Source: Serratia nematodiphila DZ0503SBS1
GTDB taxonomy: Bacteria > Pseudomonadota > Gammaproteobacteria > Enterobacterales > Enterobacteriaceae
Reading direction: 5' to 3'
Length of the DNA stretch: 64,000 nucleotides
NCBI RefSeq assembly: GCF_000738675.1
Contig: NZ_JPUX01000001.1
Location: 4,340,001 to 4,404,000, forward strand
Every line of letters begins with the position of its first letter. Position 1 is the first letter of the stretch. Positions 29,596 through 38,147 of this stretch are shown here, piece by piece. The notes under the pieces are model-generated. The model had not been told where the DNA came from and did no database searches. It saw only the letters and a list, made by a program, of their open reading frames with translations. Made by a program: the position numbers and the translations under genes.

Positions 29596-30498
29596 TCAAC
29601 CGCCGGATTTCAGGCGGAAGCCCGGCCGGCCGCGCTGCTCGATGTATTCGATCATCATGCCGGCGATGTCCAGCCCGGTGGTGGTTTCCACCCCTTCCAG
29701 CCCCGGCGACGCGTTGACCTCCATCACCAGCGGGCCGCGTTGGGCGCGCAGGATATCCACCCCGGCGACGTCCAGCCCCAGCGTGTTCGCCGCTTTCACC
29801 GCGATCGCCCGCTCCCTGGCGGTGATGGTCACCTTGCGGGCGGTGCCGCCGCGGTGCAGGTTGGAGCGAAACTCGCCGGGCTTCGCCTGCCGTTCGATGG
29901 CGGCCACCACCCGGCCACCCACCACCAGACAGCGCACGTCGCACCCCTGCGCCTCGCGCACGTACTCCTGCACGAGGATGTGGGCATTCAGGCCGCGAAA
30001 GGCGTCGATCACGCTTTCCGCCGCCTGACGGGTTTCCGCCAGCACCACGCCGATGCCCTGCGTGCCTTCCACCAGTTTGACCACCAGCGGCGCGCCGCCG
30101 ACCAGCTCGATCAGATCGCCGGTGTCGTCCGGCGAATGGGCAAAACCGGTGATCGGCAGATCGATGCCCTGCCGCGCCAGCAGCTGCAGCGAACGCAGCT
30201 TGTCGCGGGCGCGGGTAATGGCCACGGACTCGTTTAGCGGGTAGCTGCCGAGCAACTCGAACTGGCGCAGCACCGCCGTGCCGTAAAAGGTGATGGCAGA
30301 ACCGATGCGCGGGATCACCGCATCGTAACGTTCCAACTGACGACCGCGATAGTGAATGGTCGGCGCCGCCGGATTGATGTTCATATAGCAGGAGAGCGGA
30401 TCGATGATATCGATACTGTGCCCGCGATCTTCCGCCGCTTCACGCAGCCGCTTACATGAATAGAGCGATCCGTCGCGAGAAAGAATGGCAATTTTCAC
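29596..30498 (-). CDS. rimK: RimK, ribosomal protein S6 glutamate ligase
   Basis: An ATP-grasp ligase of 300 aa (E. coli 300) that adds glutamate residues to the C-terminus of ribosomal protein S6. An N-terminal preATP domain ([18 protein letters not shown]) comes first. The ATP-grasp core follows, with [29 protein letters not shown] and the metal-binding [12 protein letters not shown]. In E. coli the order is ybjC-nfsA-rimK-ybjN; here nfsA is missing from its usual place. Confidence 0.95.
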   Translation of the reverse strand: MKIAILSRDGSLYSCKRLREAAEDRGHSIDIIDPLSCYMNINPAAPTIHYRGRQLERYDAVIPRIGSAITFYGTAVLRQFELLGSYPLNESVAITRARDKLRSLQLLARQGIDLPITGFAHSPDDTGDLIELVGGAPLVVKLVEGTQGIGVVLAETRQAAESVIDAFRGLNAHILVQEYVREAQGCDVRCLVVGGRVVAAIERQAKPGEFRSNLHRGGTARKVTITARERAIAVKAANTLGLDVAGVDILRAQRGPLVMEVNASPGLEGVETTTGLDIAGMMIEYIEQRGRPGFRLKSGG

Positions 30499-30552
30499 TC
30501 GTCACCCCAAAAGCCAACGCCTGCCCGGCAGGCGAGTTAGCGGCCGCGGCGC

Positions 30553-30867
30553 TCAGGCGCGCGGATCGCGATCCTGATTATCTTTCGATGCGTCTGCATC
30601 TTGCGGTTTGCGGCGATCGTTTTCCGGCGGCAAGCCGCCGCGCATCAGCGGCCCGAAGCCCTGCACCACGCGCCATACCAGAAACGCCGCCGCCGGCACC
30701 ATCAGCGCCACGCCGAGGAAAATCATGCCGACCGCCGCCTGCTGCGACGCCAGCCAACCCGGCAGTTGCAGGTGGCCGTGAATGCTGAGGTAGGCCAGCA
30801 CCAGCATCACGATGCCCAGCCCTTCCAACACCAGCACCGGGCGCGGTAAGTCACCGAATGAACGCAT
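30553..30867 (-). CDS. ybjC: YbjC inner-membrane protein (DUF1418)
   Basis: A 104-aa protein with two hydrophobic helices (LVLEGLGIVMLVLAYLSI; GMIFLGVALMVPAAAFLVW) and a charged, disordered tail (PENDRRKPQDADASK). It matches YbjC/DUF1418. No function is known. It is divergent from grxA and 54 bp upstream of rimK. Confidence 0.87.
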   Translation of the reverse strand: MRSFGDLPRPVLVLEGLGIVMLVLAYLSIHGHLQLPGWLASQQAAVGMIFLGVALMVPAAAFLVWRVVQGFGPLMRGGLPPENDRRKPQDADASKDNQDRDPRA

Positions 30868-31097
30868 ATTTTTCCTCTCCAGAAGGTCTGCCCCCAGTGT
30901 AGTGAATTCCCGCCGACGGTGACAGCCCCGGCAGACTAATTGGTTACATGAATCAGATTAACAGGTAATTCCTGCTTTTTTTTCACCGCCTCAACGGGCA
31001 TAGTAGGCGCCATCTGACGCAGGTAATGACTTTTTCGGTGACGGGATGTCGTTGCAATCGCGAATAATTTATCGAAAATCCAATTAAGGAGCGTTGC

Positions 31098-31361
31098 ATG
31101 TTTGCAGTAATCTTCGGGCGTCCTGGCTGTCCTTATTGTGTCCGCGCTAAAGAACTGGCGGAAAAACTGACTGAAGAACGCGACGATTTCAACTTCCGTT
31201 ACGTTGACATCCACGCGGAAGGCATCACCAAGGCCGATCTGGAAAAAACCGTCGGCAAACCGGTTGAAACCGTGCCGCAGATCTTCCTGGATGAGAAGCA
31301 CATCGGTGGCTGCACCGATTTCGAAGCTTACGCTAAAGAACACCTGAACCTGTTCCAGTAA
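31098..31361 (+). CDS. grxA: Glutaredoxin 1
   Basis: An 87-aa glutathione-dependent disulfide reductase with the active site C11-P-Y-C14 (FGRPGCPYCVRAKEL) and the cis-proline region ETVPQIFLDE followed by IGGCTDFEAY. It reduces ribonucleotide reductase and, in E. coli, resets OxyR. ATG after AAGGAGCG. I looked for an OxyR site in the upstream 200 bp and found no convincing tetramer motif. Confidence 0.96.
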   Translation: MFAVIFGRPGCPYCVRAKELAEKLTEERDDFNFRYVDIHAEGITKADLEKTVGKPVETVPQIFLDEKHIGGCTDFEAYAKEHLNLFQ

Positions 31362-31373
31362 GTTTTTGAACGG

Positions 31374-31401
31374 CAAAAAGGCGCTTAATGCGCCTTTTTT
31401 T
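31374..31401. terminator. Terminator between grxA and ybjM
   Basis: AAAAGGCGC / GCGCCTTTT with a five-base loop and a T-run on the plus strand and A-rich other side, so it can serve both convergent genes. Confidence 0.85.
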
Positions 31402-31789
31402 ATTGCCGCTGCCGCCGGTGCAACTGCTGGAGCGTGTGCAACAAACCGAGGGCGAACAGCATCAGCATCGCGCCGAACACGCACCAGAACACCGCGCTGG
31501 TGGCGTAAGCCAGTTCCTGCCAAAACGACGAGGACGGCGTCAGCCAGAAGTGGCGGATCAGCAGGCACAGCGGCAATGCATACAGCGCGCCAAGCAACGG
31601 GCAAAGCAGCCGCTTGCGGCTCGACAGATAGCTGGCGATCGCGCCGGGGATCACAAACAGCAGCAGGCCGGTTTCACCGTGGTGCTCATGATCCGTGCTG
31701 CCGAACAGGCCGGTTTGCTGGCCGAGAAACACCAGGCTGAACAACAGAAAACAGCTGAGAATGCCCAGCCAATATCTATAACTCGTCAT
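31400..31789 (-). CDS. ybjM: YbjM inner-membrane protein
   Basis: A protein of about 129 aa with four hydrophobic helices, resembling E. coli YbjM (GLLLFVIPGAIASYLSSRKR; SSFWQELAYATSAVFWC). The start is taken at MTSYRYWLG (about 31789); a longer frame beginning at a TTG (31879) is unlikely. The function is unknown. It is convergent with grxA. Confidence 0.82.
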   Translation of the reverse strand: MTSYRYWLGILSCFLLFSLVFLGQQTGLFGSTDHEHHGETGLLLFVIPGAIASYLSSRKRLLCPLLGALYALPLCLLIRHFWLTPSSSFWQELAYATSAVFWCVFGAMLMLFALGLLHTLQQLHRRQRQ

Positions 31790-32083
31790 GCGAATTCTCC
31801 CCCGCCCAATTACCGCATCAATAGAAATCGGCCCGGTCACCCGTGCGGTAACGCTGAACCGAATTTTTTCCTTGGTCAAAAGAGAGTTAAATGCGCACGG
31901 CGGCGCAGGAAATCAGCTTTCTGTGCTGGCTGTCATCGGTCATAGCGTCTAGAATGAACGCCGCCGAACGATGGTTCGCTTCGCCTTACGCTGGTGGTGA
32001 TTTATGATGTCGTTTTAAGGCTGAATTTATCTCTTATAGTTATCTATATCAAGCACTTACTGGTAAACAATAAGTTATCCTCC

Positions 32084-33772
32084 GTGAACATAAACGTCGC
32101 TAGTTTGTTAAACGGTAACTACATTCTGTTACTGTTCGTGGTACTCGCACTGGGGCTGTGCCTCGGTAAACTCCGTCTGGGCTCCGTCCAACTCGGTAAT
32201 TCCATTGGCGTTTTAGTGGTTTCTCTGCTGCTCGGCCAGCAACACTTCGCCATTAACACCGAGGCGCTGAATCTCGGCTTCATGCTGTTTATTTTCTGCG
32301 TCGGCGTGGAAGCCGGGCCTAACTTTTTCTCGATTTTCTTCCGCGACGGCAAAAATTACCTGATGCTGGCGCTGGTGATGGTCGGTTCGGCGATGGTGAT
32401 CGCCATCGGCCTCGGCAAGCTGTTCCACTGGGACATCGGCCTGACCGCCGGCATGCTGGCCGGCTCGATGACCTCCACGCCGGTGCTGGTGGGGGCCGGC
32501 GATACGCTGCGCAACACCATCGTCAACGGCCCGGCGCTGCTGGCGGCGCAGGATCATCTGAGCCTTGGCTATGCCCTTACCTACCTGATCGGTCTGGTCA
32601 GCCTGATTTTCGGCGCGCGCTACCTGCCAAAACTGCAGCACCAGGATCTGTCCACCTCCGCCCAGCAAATCGCTCGCGAACGCGGCCTGGACACCGACAG
32701 CCAGCGCAAGGTCTACCTGCCGGTGATCCGCGCCTACCGCGTCGGCCCCGAGCTGGTGGCCTGGGCCGACGGCAAGAACCTGCGCGAGCTGGGCATCTAC
32801 CGCCAGACCGGCTGCTACATCGAACGCATCCGCCGCAACGGCATTCTGGCCAACCCGGACGGTGACGCGGTACTGCAGGTGGGCGACGAGATCTCGCTGG
32901 TCGGTTATCCGGACGCCCACGCGCGGCTGGATCCGAGCTTCCGCAACGGTAAGGAAGTGTTCGACCGCGATCTGCTCGACATGCGCATCGTGACCGAAGA
33001 GATCGTAGTGAAGAACAGCAACGCGGTGAACAAACGCCTGAGCCAGCTGAAGCTGACCGACCACGGCTGCTTCCTCAACCGCGTGATCCGCAGCCAGATC
33101 GAAATGCCGATCGACGACAGCATCGTGCTCAACAAAGGCGACGTGCTGCAGGTGAGCGGCGACGCGCGCCGGGTGAAGAGCGTGGCGGAGAAGATTGGCT
33201 TTATCTCGATTCACAGCCAGGTGACCGATCTGCTGGCGTTCTGCGCCTTCTTCATCATCGGCCTGCTGATCGGCCAGATCACCATTCAGTTCAGCAACTT
33301 CTCGTTCGGCATCGGCAACGCCGCCGGCCTGCTGATGTCCGGCATCATGCTCGGCTTCCTGCGCGCCAACCACCCGACCTTCGGCTACATTCCGCAGGGC
33401 GCGCTGAACATGGTGAAAGAGTTCGGTCTGATGGTGTTTATGGCGGGCGTGGGCCTGAGCGCCGGCGCCGGCATCGGCCACAGCCTGGGCGCGGTCGGCG
33501 GCCAGATGCTGATCGCCGGGCTGATCGTCAGCCTGGTGCCGGTGATTATCTGCTTCCTGTTCGGCGCCTACGTGCTGCGCATGAACCGCGCCCTGCTGTT
33601 CGGCGCCATCATGGGCGCCCGCACCTGCGCGCCGGCGATGGAGATCATCAGCGATACCGCGCGCAGCAACATCCCGGCGTTGGGCTACGCCGGTACCTAC
33701 GCCATCGCTAACGTGCTGTTAACGCTGGCGGGTTCGCTCATCGTAGTGCTATGGCCGGGCATACTCGGCTGA
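32084..33772 (+). CDS. ybjL: YbjL, putative aspartate:alanine-exchanger-family transporter
   Basis: A 562-aa inner-membrane protein of the AAE (AspT/YidE/YbjL) family, with two blocks of about five helices around two cytoplasmic TrkA-C (RCK_C) domains (about 205-380). YbjL in E. coli has been linked to glutamate/succinate efflux. The start is GTG at 32084 ([16 protein letters not shown]), the same N-terminus as E. coli; the ATG at 31994 is in the leader. It is followed directly by the rybB sRNA, as in E. coli. Confidence 0.92.
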   Translation: MNINVASLLNGNYILLLFVVLALGLCLGKLRLGSVQLGNSIGVLVVSLLLGQQHFAINTEALNLGFMLFIFCVGVEAGPNFFSIFFRDGKNYLMLALVMVGSAMVIAIGLGKLFHWDIGLTAGMLAGSMTSTPVLVGAGDTLRNTIVNGPALLAAQDHLSLGYALTYLIGLVSLIFGARYLPKLQHQDLSTSAQQIARERGLDTDSQRKVYLPVIRAYRVGPELVAWADGKNLRELGIYRQTGCYIERIRRNGILANPDGDAVLQVGDEISLVGYPDAHARLDPSFRNGKEVFDRDLLDMRIVTEEIVVKNSNAVNKRLSQLKLTDHGCFLNRVIRSQIEMPIDDSIVLNKGDVLQVSGDARRVKSVAEKIGFISIHSQVTDLLAFCAFFIIGLLIGQITIQFSNFSFGIGNAAGLLMSGIMLGFLRANHPTFGYIPQGALNMVKEFGLMVFMAGVGLSAGAGIGHSLGAVGGQMLIAGLIVSLVPVIICFLFGAYVLRMNRALLFGAIMGARTCAPAMEIISDTARSNIPALGYAGTYAIANVLLTLAGSLIVVLWPGILG

Positions 33773-33832
33773 TCGATTAGCGGGAGAGATGGATCGGCGA
33801 TAAAAATATTTTGATTTTTTTGTCGCCGGCCA

Positions 33833-33865
33833 GAACTTTCGTTGGGGGCCGCAGTCTGAATTAGT
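33833..33865 (+). promoter_or_regulatory. Sigma-E promoter of rybB
   Basis: A -35 GAACTT (33833-33838) and -10 TCTGA (33855-33859) are 16 bp apart, with the RNA start six bases further at 33866. This matches the sigma-E consensus (GGAACTT-N16-TCTGA). Confidence 0.85.
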
Positions 33866-33945
33866 GCCACTGCTTTTCTTTGATGTCCCCATTTTGTGGA
33901 GCCCGATAATCCCGCCTTTTAGGTTCAAGATTATCGGGTTTTTTG
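33866..33945 (+). ncRNA. rybB: RybB small regulatory RNA
   Basis: An 80-nt Hfq-dependent sRNA that is induced by envelope stress and shuts off synthesis of outer-membrane porins. The 5' seed starting GCCACTGCTTTTCTTTGATG is identical to E. coli RybB. It is followed by the conserved TCCCCATTTTGTGGAGCCC hairpin. The 3' terminator stem is CCCGATAATC / GATTATCGGG (33902-33938) followed by TTTTTTG; compared with E. coli the stem bases differ but pair. The location next to ybjL is also conserved. The promoter is of sigma-E type. Confidence 0.95.
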
Positions 33946-34187
33946 TTGCCTGCACTCCACCGCCCACGGGACCACCATCAGATGGCAGCAACACCTCAAC
34001 TGACGGCGTACAGCGCCGCGTCCGCTCCTTCCTGAAACATCGTTTCTCTTAACGTTTAGTGTCGGGCGGTCGGCTATCAGACAATGATTTCCCAAGGTTT
34101 GATTTCAGAAGGAATGAGAGCGGAGTAACTGTATTAATTAGCAAGTGGGGCTGAACTCAACAACGGCCTTATCAATATCTTAATATC
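33946..34187. other. Intergenic region after rybB
   Basis: About 240 bp in which E. coli carries rcdA (ybjK). No rcdA-like frame remains and no other gene is evident. Base composition falls toward the right-hand end, marking the edge of an AT-rich stretch. Confidence 0.5.
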
Positions 34188-34221
34188 AAAAAAAGCAAGA
34201 CACCTACGGTGCCTTGCTTTT
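34188..34221 (-). terminator. Terminator of the cysteine-rich protein gene
   Basis: On the minus strand AAAAGCAAG-GCACC and GGTGT-CTTGCTTTT pair (14 bp, one mismatch, loop of three) and run into TTTGA. It lies ten bases past the stop of the 122-aa gene. Confidence 0.85.
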
Positions 34222-34230
34222 CTTTTTACA

Positions 34231-34599
34231 TTAGCAAGCGCCAAAAAGAACGACAGAGAACAGAACGGAACCGTTCAGATAAATAGTGGCCTTCAATCCC
34301 GTAGGAATAAAGGAACCACAGGTCTCTGCGCACACTTTAAGCTGCCCACCAATGGGAATTGGAATCGGCGAAGAAACGCAAAAGTCACCGTAGATAGGAA
34401 TGGTAAAACAAATTTGGTTGTTTGCAGGGTTATAACTGGCCCCAACGCAAACCGAAAGTTTAAGCGCCAACACGCCCTGCTGCTTAAGGTCTACAGGTAC
34501 CGGCGCCGGTGTTTTTTGCGAAAATCCAACCGCAGTAAAATCAGCAACATGTTCATTTTGACCGTGCGGATCTTGTTCATTGCATTTACAATCAGCCAT
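34231..34599 (-). CDS. Cysteine-rich protein of unknown function, 122 aa
   Basis: I do not recognise this family with certainty. The protein has eight cysteines (4, 6, 51, 64, 74, 90, 94, 122) and no signal peptide or membrane helix. It has a polar, Pro-rich N-terminal tail (to about 40) followed by alternating hydrophobic strands that suggest a beta-sandwich (LALKLSVCVG; ICFTIPIYGDFCV; GLKATIYLNGSVLFSVVL). AGGA lies seven bases before the ATG and a strong terminator follows, so it looks like a functional single gene. Its base composition is much more AT-rich than its neighbours, and it sits where E. coli has rcdA, so recent transfer is likely. The even number of cysteines suggests disulfides, hence export or release by some non-Sec route, but this is inference. 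Confidence 0.75.
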   Translation of the reverse strand: MADCKCNEQDPHGQNEHVADFTAVGFSQKTPAPVPVDLKQQGVLALKLSVCVGASYNPANNQICFTIPIYGDFCVSSPIPIPIGGQLKVCAETCGSFIPTGLKATIYLNGSVLFSVVLFGAC

Positions 34600-34981
34600 T
34601 GGAATATCCTCGTAAGTTTTTTTAGATATTAATTAGCGAACAATGTAATTGCCGTGGAGCTAATTACATTGATGAATCTAGCAGCACAGTAATTAATTTC
34701 CATTCCTTCGCCATTAAATAAAATCAATAAAACAACAATAAAATGATTAATAAGAATATTTTTATTTATGTAACCAACACGGTTTGTTATTGCCGAAATA
34801 ATTGCAATTCACAATAATATAATCAAAGATGAAGGGAGATAAAAATGAGGATATTACGAGTGAGAATTAAAAAAATGCCCTTAAACCAAGGATGTTAACC
34901 TTGTTAGCTTGAGTCAATTTCCATTTTCCCTCTGTCGGTTGAAAAAATTTGGCTAAGCGCCCGGCTTTCCTGCCTGAAAAT
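34600..34981. other. AT-rich intergenic region with possible 17-codon ORF
   Basis: This is the promoter side of the cysteine-rich gene. It is strongly AT-rich (many AATAA/ATTAT runs between 34675 and 34840). At 34845-34898 on the plus strand a 17-codon frame (MRILRVRIKKMPLNQGC) begins after an excellent Shine-Dalgarno, GAAGGGAGATAAAA. No other gene is visible. Confidence 0.4.
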
Positions 34982-35033
34982 AAAAAACCGCCTGCAGAGC
35001 CGCATATCATCGCAAAATGCTCTTCAAACGGTT
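34982..35033 (-). terminator. Terminator of the ecotin gene
   Basis: On the minus strand AACCGTTTGAAGAGC pairs with GCTCTGCAGGCGGTT (14 of 15, two G-T pairs) around an 18-base loop, then TTTTTTATTTT. Confidence 0.75.
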
Positions 35034-35070
35034 TTGTACAAGATCATGTATTCACAGCGCTAATCGCGGA

Positions 35071-35583
35071 TTACTTTGATTCAGCCTGGCTTACGGTGTC
35101 TTCGGCTTTCCAGATGCGGTATTTCACTTCCGCGTCTTTCGGCGCATACACCACGATCGGCAGGCGGCTGTTGTAACGCTGCATCGCGGCGTCGCCCAGG
35201 TTGGCGGCGATGAATTGCTTGCTCTTGGTGTTATCCGGGCAGGCCATCATGGTCGAGGCCGGCTCGGACAGCTTCTCCAGCACCAGGTAGTCGTAGCCCC
35301 AGCCGGACAGGGTTTTGGTCTCCAGCGTGCCGCCAATCATATGGCGGTTGCAGTCCACTTCCAGCGTCTTGCCGATCAGCAGCTCTACCTTATAGTTCTC
35401 TTCGTGCTCTTGCTTCGGCAGGTAGATCACCTGGCGGTTCATGCCCTTCTCGGCTTTCGGATAAGGCGCGACCTTTTCCAGCGGCTGTTTGCTGATATCC
35501 GCATCGTCGCCAGAGGTGGCCGCCATGGCGCTGGCGGAAACGGCCATCAGCAGGCCGGAAAATACAACGGATGCCTTGTTCAT
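35071..35583 (-). CDS. eco: Ecotin, periplasmic serine protease inhibitor
   Basis: A homodimeric inhibitor of trypsin-fold proteases (trypsin, elastase, factor Xa and others). The 170-aa precursor has a signal peptide [21 protein letters not shown]. The mature part matches ecotin: [34 protein letters not shown], and the reactive loop with P1 methionine in STMMACP. The disulfide cysteines (VDCN and MACP) are both present. The C-terminal dimerisation strand is [18 protein letters not shown] with AGGGATAAAAC upstream. It protects cells from host neutrophil elastase in other enterobacteria. Confidence 0.95.
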   Translation of the reverse strand: MNKASVVFSGLLMAVSASAMAATSGDDADISKQPLEKVAPYPKAEKGMNRQVIYLPKQEHEENYKVELLIGKTLEVDCNRHMIGGTLETKTLSGWGYDYLVLEKLSEPASTMMACPDNTKSKQFIAANLGDAAMQRYNSRLPIVVYAPKDAEVKYRIWKAEDTVSQAESK

Positions 35584-35795
35584 GTTTTATCCCTACACTT
35601 TTTGTCAAATAATCCGCCTATAAACTAATACACTACCGCCAAGCTCGCCACAGGTTTAATCTTCTTTACAATAGGTTATAAATAGTGACAATCGACTGGT
35701 ATTCCCCGTTAACCGGAGCAATACACCAGAAAAAACCGCCGATTAAGACGAGATAAACAAGTGATGACCTGCGCACAACCGGGTGTATCAGATAG

Positions 35796-35826
35796 GGTTT
35801 TCTTGCCGGCGGACTAAGGTTTTCTT
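35796..35826 (+). promoter_or_regulatory. Tandem direct repeat upstream of the PAP2 pair
   Basis: GGTTTTCTT occurs twice (35796-35804 and 35818-35826), 22 bp apart, two helical turns. The second copy continues as CTTAAG-N5-ATTATT, which resembles a PmrA/BasR half-site (YTTAAK-N5-YTTAAK). A possible -10 TATTAC lies ten bases downstream. It looks like a response-regulator site. Confidence 0.4.
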
Positions 35827-35877
35827 AAGACAGAATTATTACAGTGGCGCTATTCAATACTGTCACCGAGCCTGCGC

Positions 35878-36612
35878 GTGAATCCAGAATCGTCATTAAA
35901 TCAATCCTCAACGGCACAGCAAATTAAGACAACCGCCCTTTACTCCCTGCCGACATCCTTTTACCGTTGGCAAGTTTTTGGCCTGCTGATCAGCGGTTTG
36001 GTGTTCCTGTGGCTCTCCCGCAACGAACAGCTGGACTGGGCGATCAGCAACTATTGGTACGATGCCGCCAGCGGGCATTTCCCGTGGCAAAACAATTACT
36101 GGCTGGATCTGATCAATCACCGTCTGTTGAAGCAGATAGTGATCGTGGGAGCGGTGCTTACGCTGTTTTGGGGCATCTATCGCCGCAGCGCGCGCCTGAT
36201 TGTCAGCATGCTGCTTCTCGGCATCGGCCCGCTGGTGGTGGGCATTCTCAAGGCCACCAGCGCGCACTCCTGTCCGTGGGATCTGATCGAGTACGGCGGC
36301 AAGGCGATGTCCTTCCCGTTGTTCGGCGCGGTACCGGCGCTGCCGGGCCCCGGTCGCTGTTTCCCCGGCGGGCACGCCTCGAGCGGTTTCGCGGTCATGG
36401 CGTTGTTTTTCCTGTTTTATCCGCAGCGCCCGCGCCTGGCCTGGTGCTGCTGGTGTGGCGGTATTGCGCTCGGCATGTTGATGGGCTTTGGTCAGATCAT
36501 GCGCGGCGCACATTTTCTTACCCATAACCTGTGGGCAGGTTGGTGGGTTTGGTTAAGCCAGTTGGCAATTTATTGGATAGTTAGCGGCTATTGGCGCCGC
36601 AAGATGAGGTAA
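35878..36612 (+). CDS. PAP2-family membrane phosphatase
   Basis: A 244-aa inner-membrane protein with about five or six helices and the three PAP2 motifs: a C1-like segment LKATSAHSCPWD, C2 PGGHASSGF and C3 MRGAHFLTHNLW with the catalytic histidine. Motif layout resembles lipid A 1-phosphatase/LpxT-like or undecaprenyl-diphosphatase members. It would act on a lipid phosphate on the periplasmic side. The start is uncertain (GTG 35878 chosen; no strong Shine-Dalgarno). It lies five bases ahead of ybjG and is surely co-transcribed. It is not part of the E. coli ybjG locus. Confidence 0.82.
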   Translation: MNPESSLNQSSTAQQIKTTALYSLPTSFYRWQVFGLLISGLVFLWLSRNEQLDWAISNYWYDAASGHFPWQNNYWLDLINHRLLKQIVIVGAVLTLFWGIYRRSARLIVSMLLLGIGPLVVGILKATSAHSCPWDLIEYGGKAMSFPLFGAVPALPGPGRCFPGGHASSGFAVMALFFLFYPQRPRLAWCCWCGGIALGMLMGFGQIMRGAHFLTHNLWAGWWVWLSQLAIYWIVSGYWRRKMR

Positions 36613-36617
36613 CGGTT

Positions 36618-37223
36618 ATGGAGCAGTTAAACCATGTTCTTTTCGCCTGGATCAATGCGACCCCGGCATCTCCCGAATGGATGATCGATTTCGCCATCTT
36701 TCTGGCGCGCGATCTTATCATTATCGTGCCGCTGCTGATCGTCGGCCTGTGGCTGTGGGGGCCGCGCAGCCAGCTGGTTTCGCAGCGCGAAGTGGTGGCG
36801 AAAACCACGATCGCGCTGCTGTTCGCCATGCTTGCCGCCTCCGCTATCGGCGCGCTGCTGCCGCATGAGCGCCCGTTCGTCGCCGGCGTGGGTTATACCT
36901 TCCTGGCGCACGTGCCGGACAGTTCGTTCCCCAGCGATCACGGCACCGCCATCTTTACCTTTGCGCTGGCGTTCCTGTTCTGGCACCGGGTCTGGTCCGG
37001 CGCGCTGCTGATGATTGTCGCCGTCGGCATCGCCTGGTCACGCGTTTACCTCGGCGTGCACTGGCCGTTGGATATGGTCGGCGGTTTCCTGCTCGGCCTG
37101 GTCGGCTGCCTGTTCGCTCAGCTGGTATGGAATCTGTTCGGCGATGTCCTCGCCGACAGGCTGTCGCGCCTGTATCGCTTTCTGTTTGCCTTTGCCATTC
37201 GCCGCGGCTGGGTAAAAGAATAA
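36618..37223 (+). CDS. ybjG: YbjG undecaprenyl-diphosphate phosphatase
   Basis: A PAP2 enzyme of 201 aa close to E. coli YbjG (198 aa), recycling undecaprenyl diphosphate to the monophosphate carrier for cell-wall synthesis. The motifs are FPSDHGTAIFTFALAFL (C2) and SRVYLGVHWPLDMVGG (C3), with four or five helices. The ATG at 36618 is preceded by GAGGTAACGGTT. It follows the other PAP2 gene by five bases. E. coli has the same neighbour order ybjG-deoR-dacC, which here is expanded by inserted genes. Confidence 0.93.
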   Translation: MEQLNHVLFAWINATPASPEWMIDFAIFLARDLIIIVPLLIVGLWLWGPRSQLVSQREVVAKTTIALLFAMLAASAIGALLPHERPFVAGVGYTFLAHVPDSSFPSDHGTAIFTFALAFLFWHRVWSGALLMIVAVGIAWSRVYLGVHWPLDMVGGFLLGLVGCLFAQLVWNLFGDVLADRLSRLYRFLFAFAIRRGWVKE

Positions 37224-37259
37224 CCGCATAACATGACAGGGGCGTTACCGCCCCTGCTT

Positions 37260-38096
37260 TCACACCACGCCGGTGGTCACGCAAAATGCCCGCGTTTTTC
37301 CCGCTCCCAGCATCACTCCCGCCTCCCCTTCCGGTGCGTTCGGCCGACAGTTTGCCGGCTGGATAAAAGCAAGCAGCCGCCTGTTGCCCTGGACAGCGAT
37401 GCGCCGCAGGCCATAGTTGAATTGCCCGGTGGCAAAACGCGTCACATAGCGGCGGCCTTGCGGCGCCAGCATAAAGAACTCGGCCTGATCCACGTAGCGC
37501 GTCAGATCGTCGGAGCACAGCAGTTCCTGCCCGAGCATCTCTCCCAACAGCGCCGGCGTCGGCAGGTTCTGGCGGAACACCGCGTCGGGAATGCAATCGT
37601 AGTTGAGGCGGCACACATAGCGCAGCGGCTGCGGCCGATCGGCCAGGTTGGTAACCTTCATCTCTATGGCGAACTGCGCGCTCTGGGCCGCCAGACGCAG
37701 CGCCGGGCCGATGCGCCAACGCCCGCCCAACCGCTCGCCTTCACCGTGCAACGTCAGCTCATCGCCCGCCAGCTGCAGCCACACGCGTTGCATCTGGAGC
37801 GGCGCGCCGTCGTGACTCGGCCAGGCGGGACAGAACGCGGCGTCGTCAGCGCGCTTTCTTCCGGCGCCCCGCACGCTGCGGCGGCCCGATTTCAGCGAAT
37901 GTCCGTCAAACTCGGCGTCCCAGATCGCGAGGCCCTGATACGGCAAAACCGTCAGCGCGCCACGGCAGTTCGCCAGCGTCAGCATCGGCCCGCGTTCTGC
38001 GCAGCGATGCGCGCTCACCGCGAAATCCGCGTTGCGGAACAGTTCCTGCCGATACGTCCCGAAAGCTTCAGGAGCCAGGTCGATGTTGATCTTCAT
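37260..38096 (-). CDS. Aldose 1-epimerase-like protein (DUF4432)
   Basis: A 278-aa protein of the DUF4432 branch of the galactose mutarotase fold. The N-terminus (LTLANCRGALTVLPYQGLAIWDAEFDG) and C-terminus (ERYVDQ-like ADFFM, YVTRFATGQFNYGLRRI, AFIQPANCRPNAPEGE) fit the family well. Residues about 70-100 are unusually Arg/Ala-rich and do not look like the family; the usual segment with the HSGLLRNG and HPLHGE motifs is not visible, and the protein is shorter than remembered relatives (about 300-345 aa). An internal deletion with frame repair is possible. It starts at ATG 38096 after GAGGGAAAAAAG and is divergent from deoC, sharing the operator region, so it may act in deoxyribose use. Confidence 0.75.
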   Translation of the reverse strand: MKINIDLAPEAFGTYRQELFRNADFAVSAHRCAERGPMLTLANCRGALTVLPYQGLAIWDAEFDGHSLKSGRRSVRGAGRKRADDAAFCPAWPSHDGAPLQMQRVWLQLAGDELTLHGEGERLGGRWRIGPALRLAAQSAQFAIEMKVTNLADRPQPLRYVCRLNYDCIPDAVFRQNLPTPALLGEMLGQELLCSDDLTRYVDQAEFFMLAPQGRRYVTRFATGQFNYGLRRIAVQGNRRLLAFIQPANCRPNAPEGEAGVMLGAGKTRAFCVTTGVV

Positions 38097-38147
38097 CTTT
38101 TTTCCCTCGACGTTTCGCCCGCGCAGGCCGCGAGCGGCCACTGAAAA

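Noticed and set aside
30868..31097. OxyR site upstream of grxA
   Set aside because: E. coli grxA is OxyR-controlled, but I found only scattered ATAG/CTAT pieces here, not the four-part spaced motif.
33946..34190. Remnant of rcdA (ybjK) next to rybB
   Set aside because: Only short frames such as a 17-codon one near 33980; none resembles RcdA.
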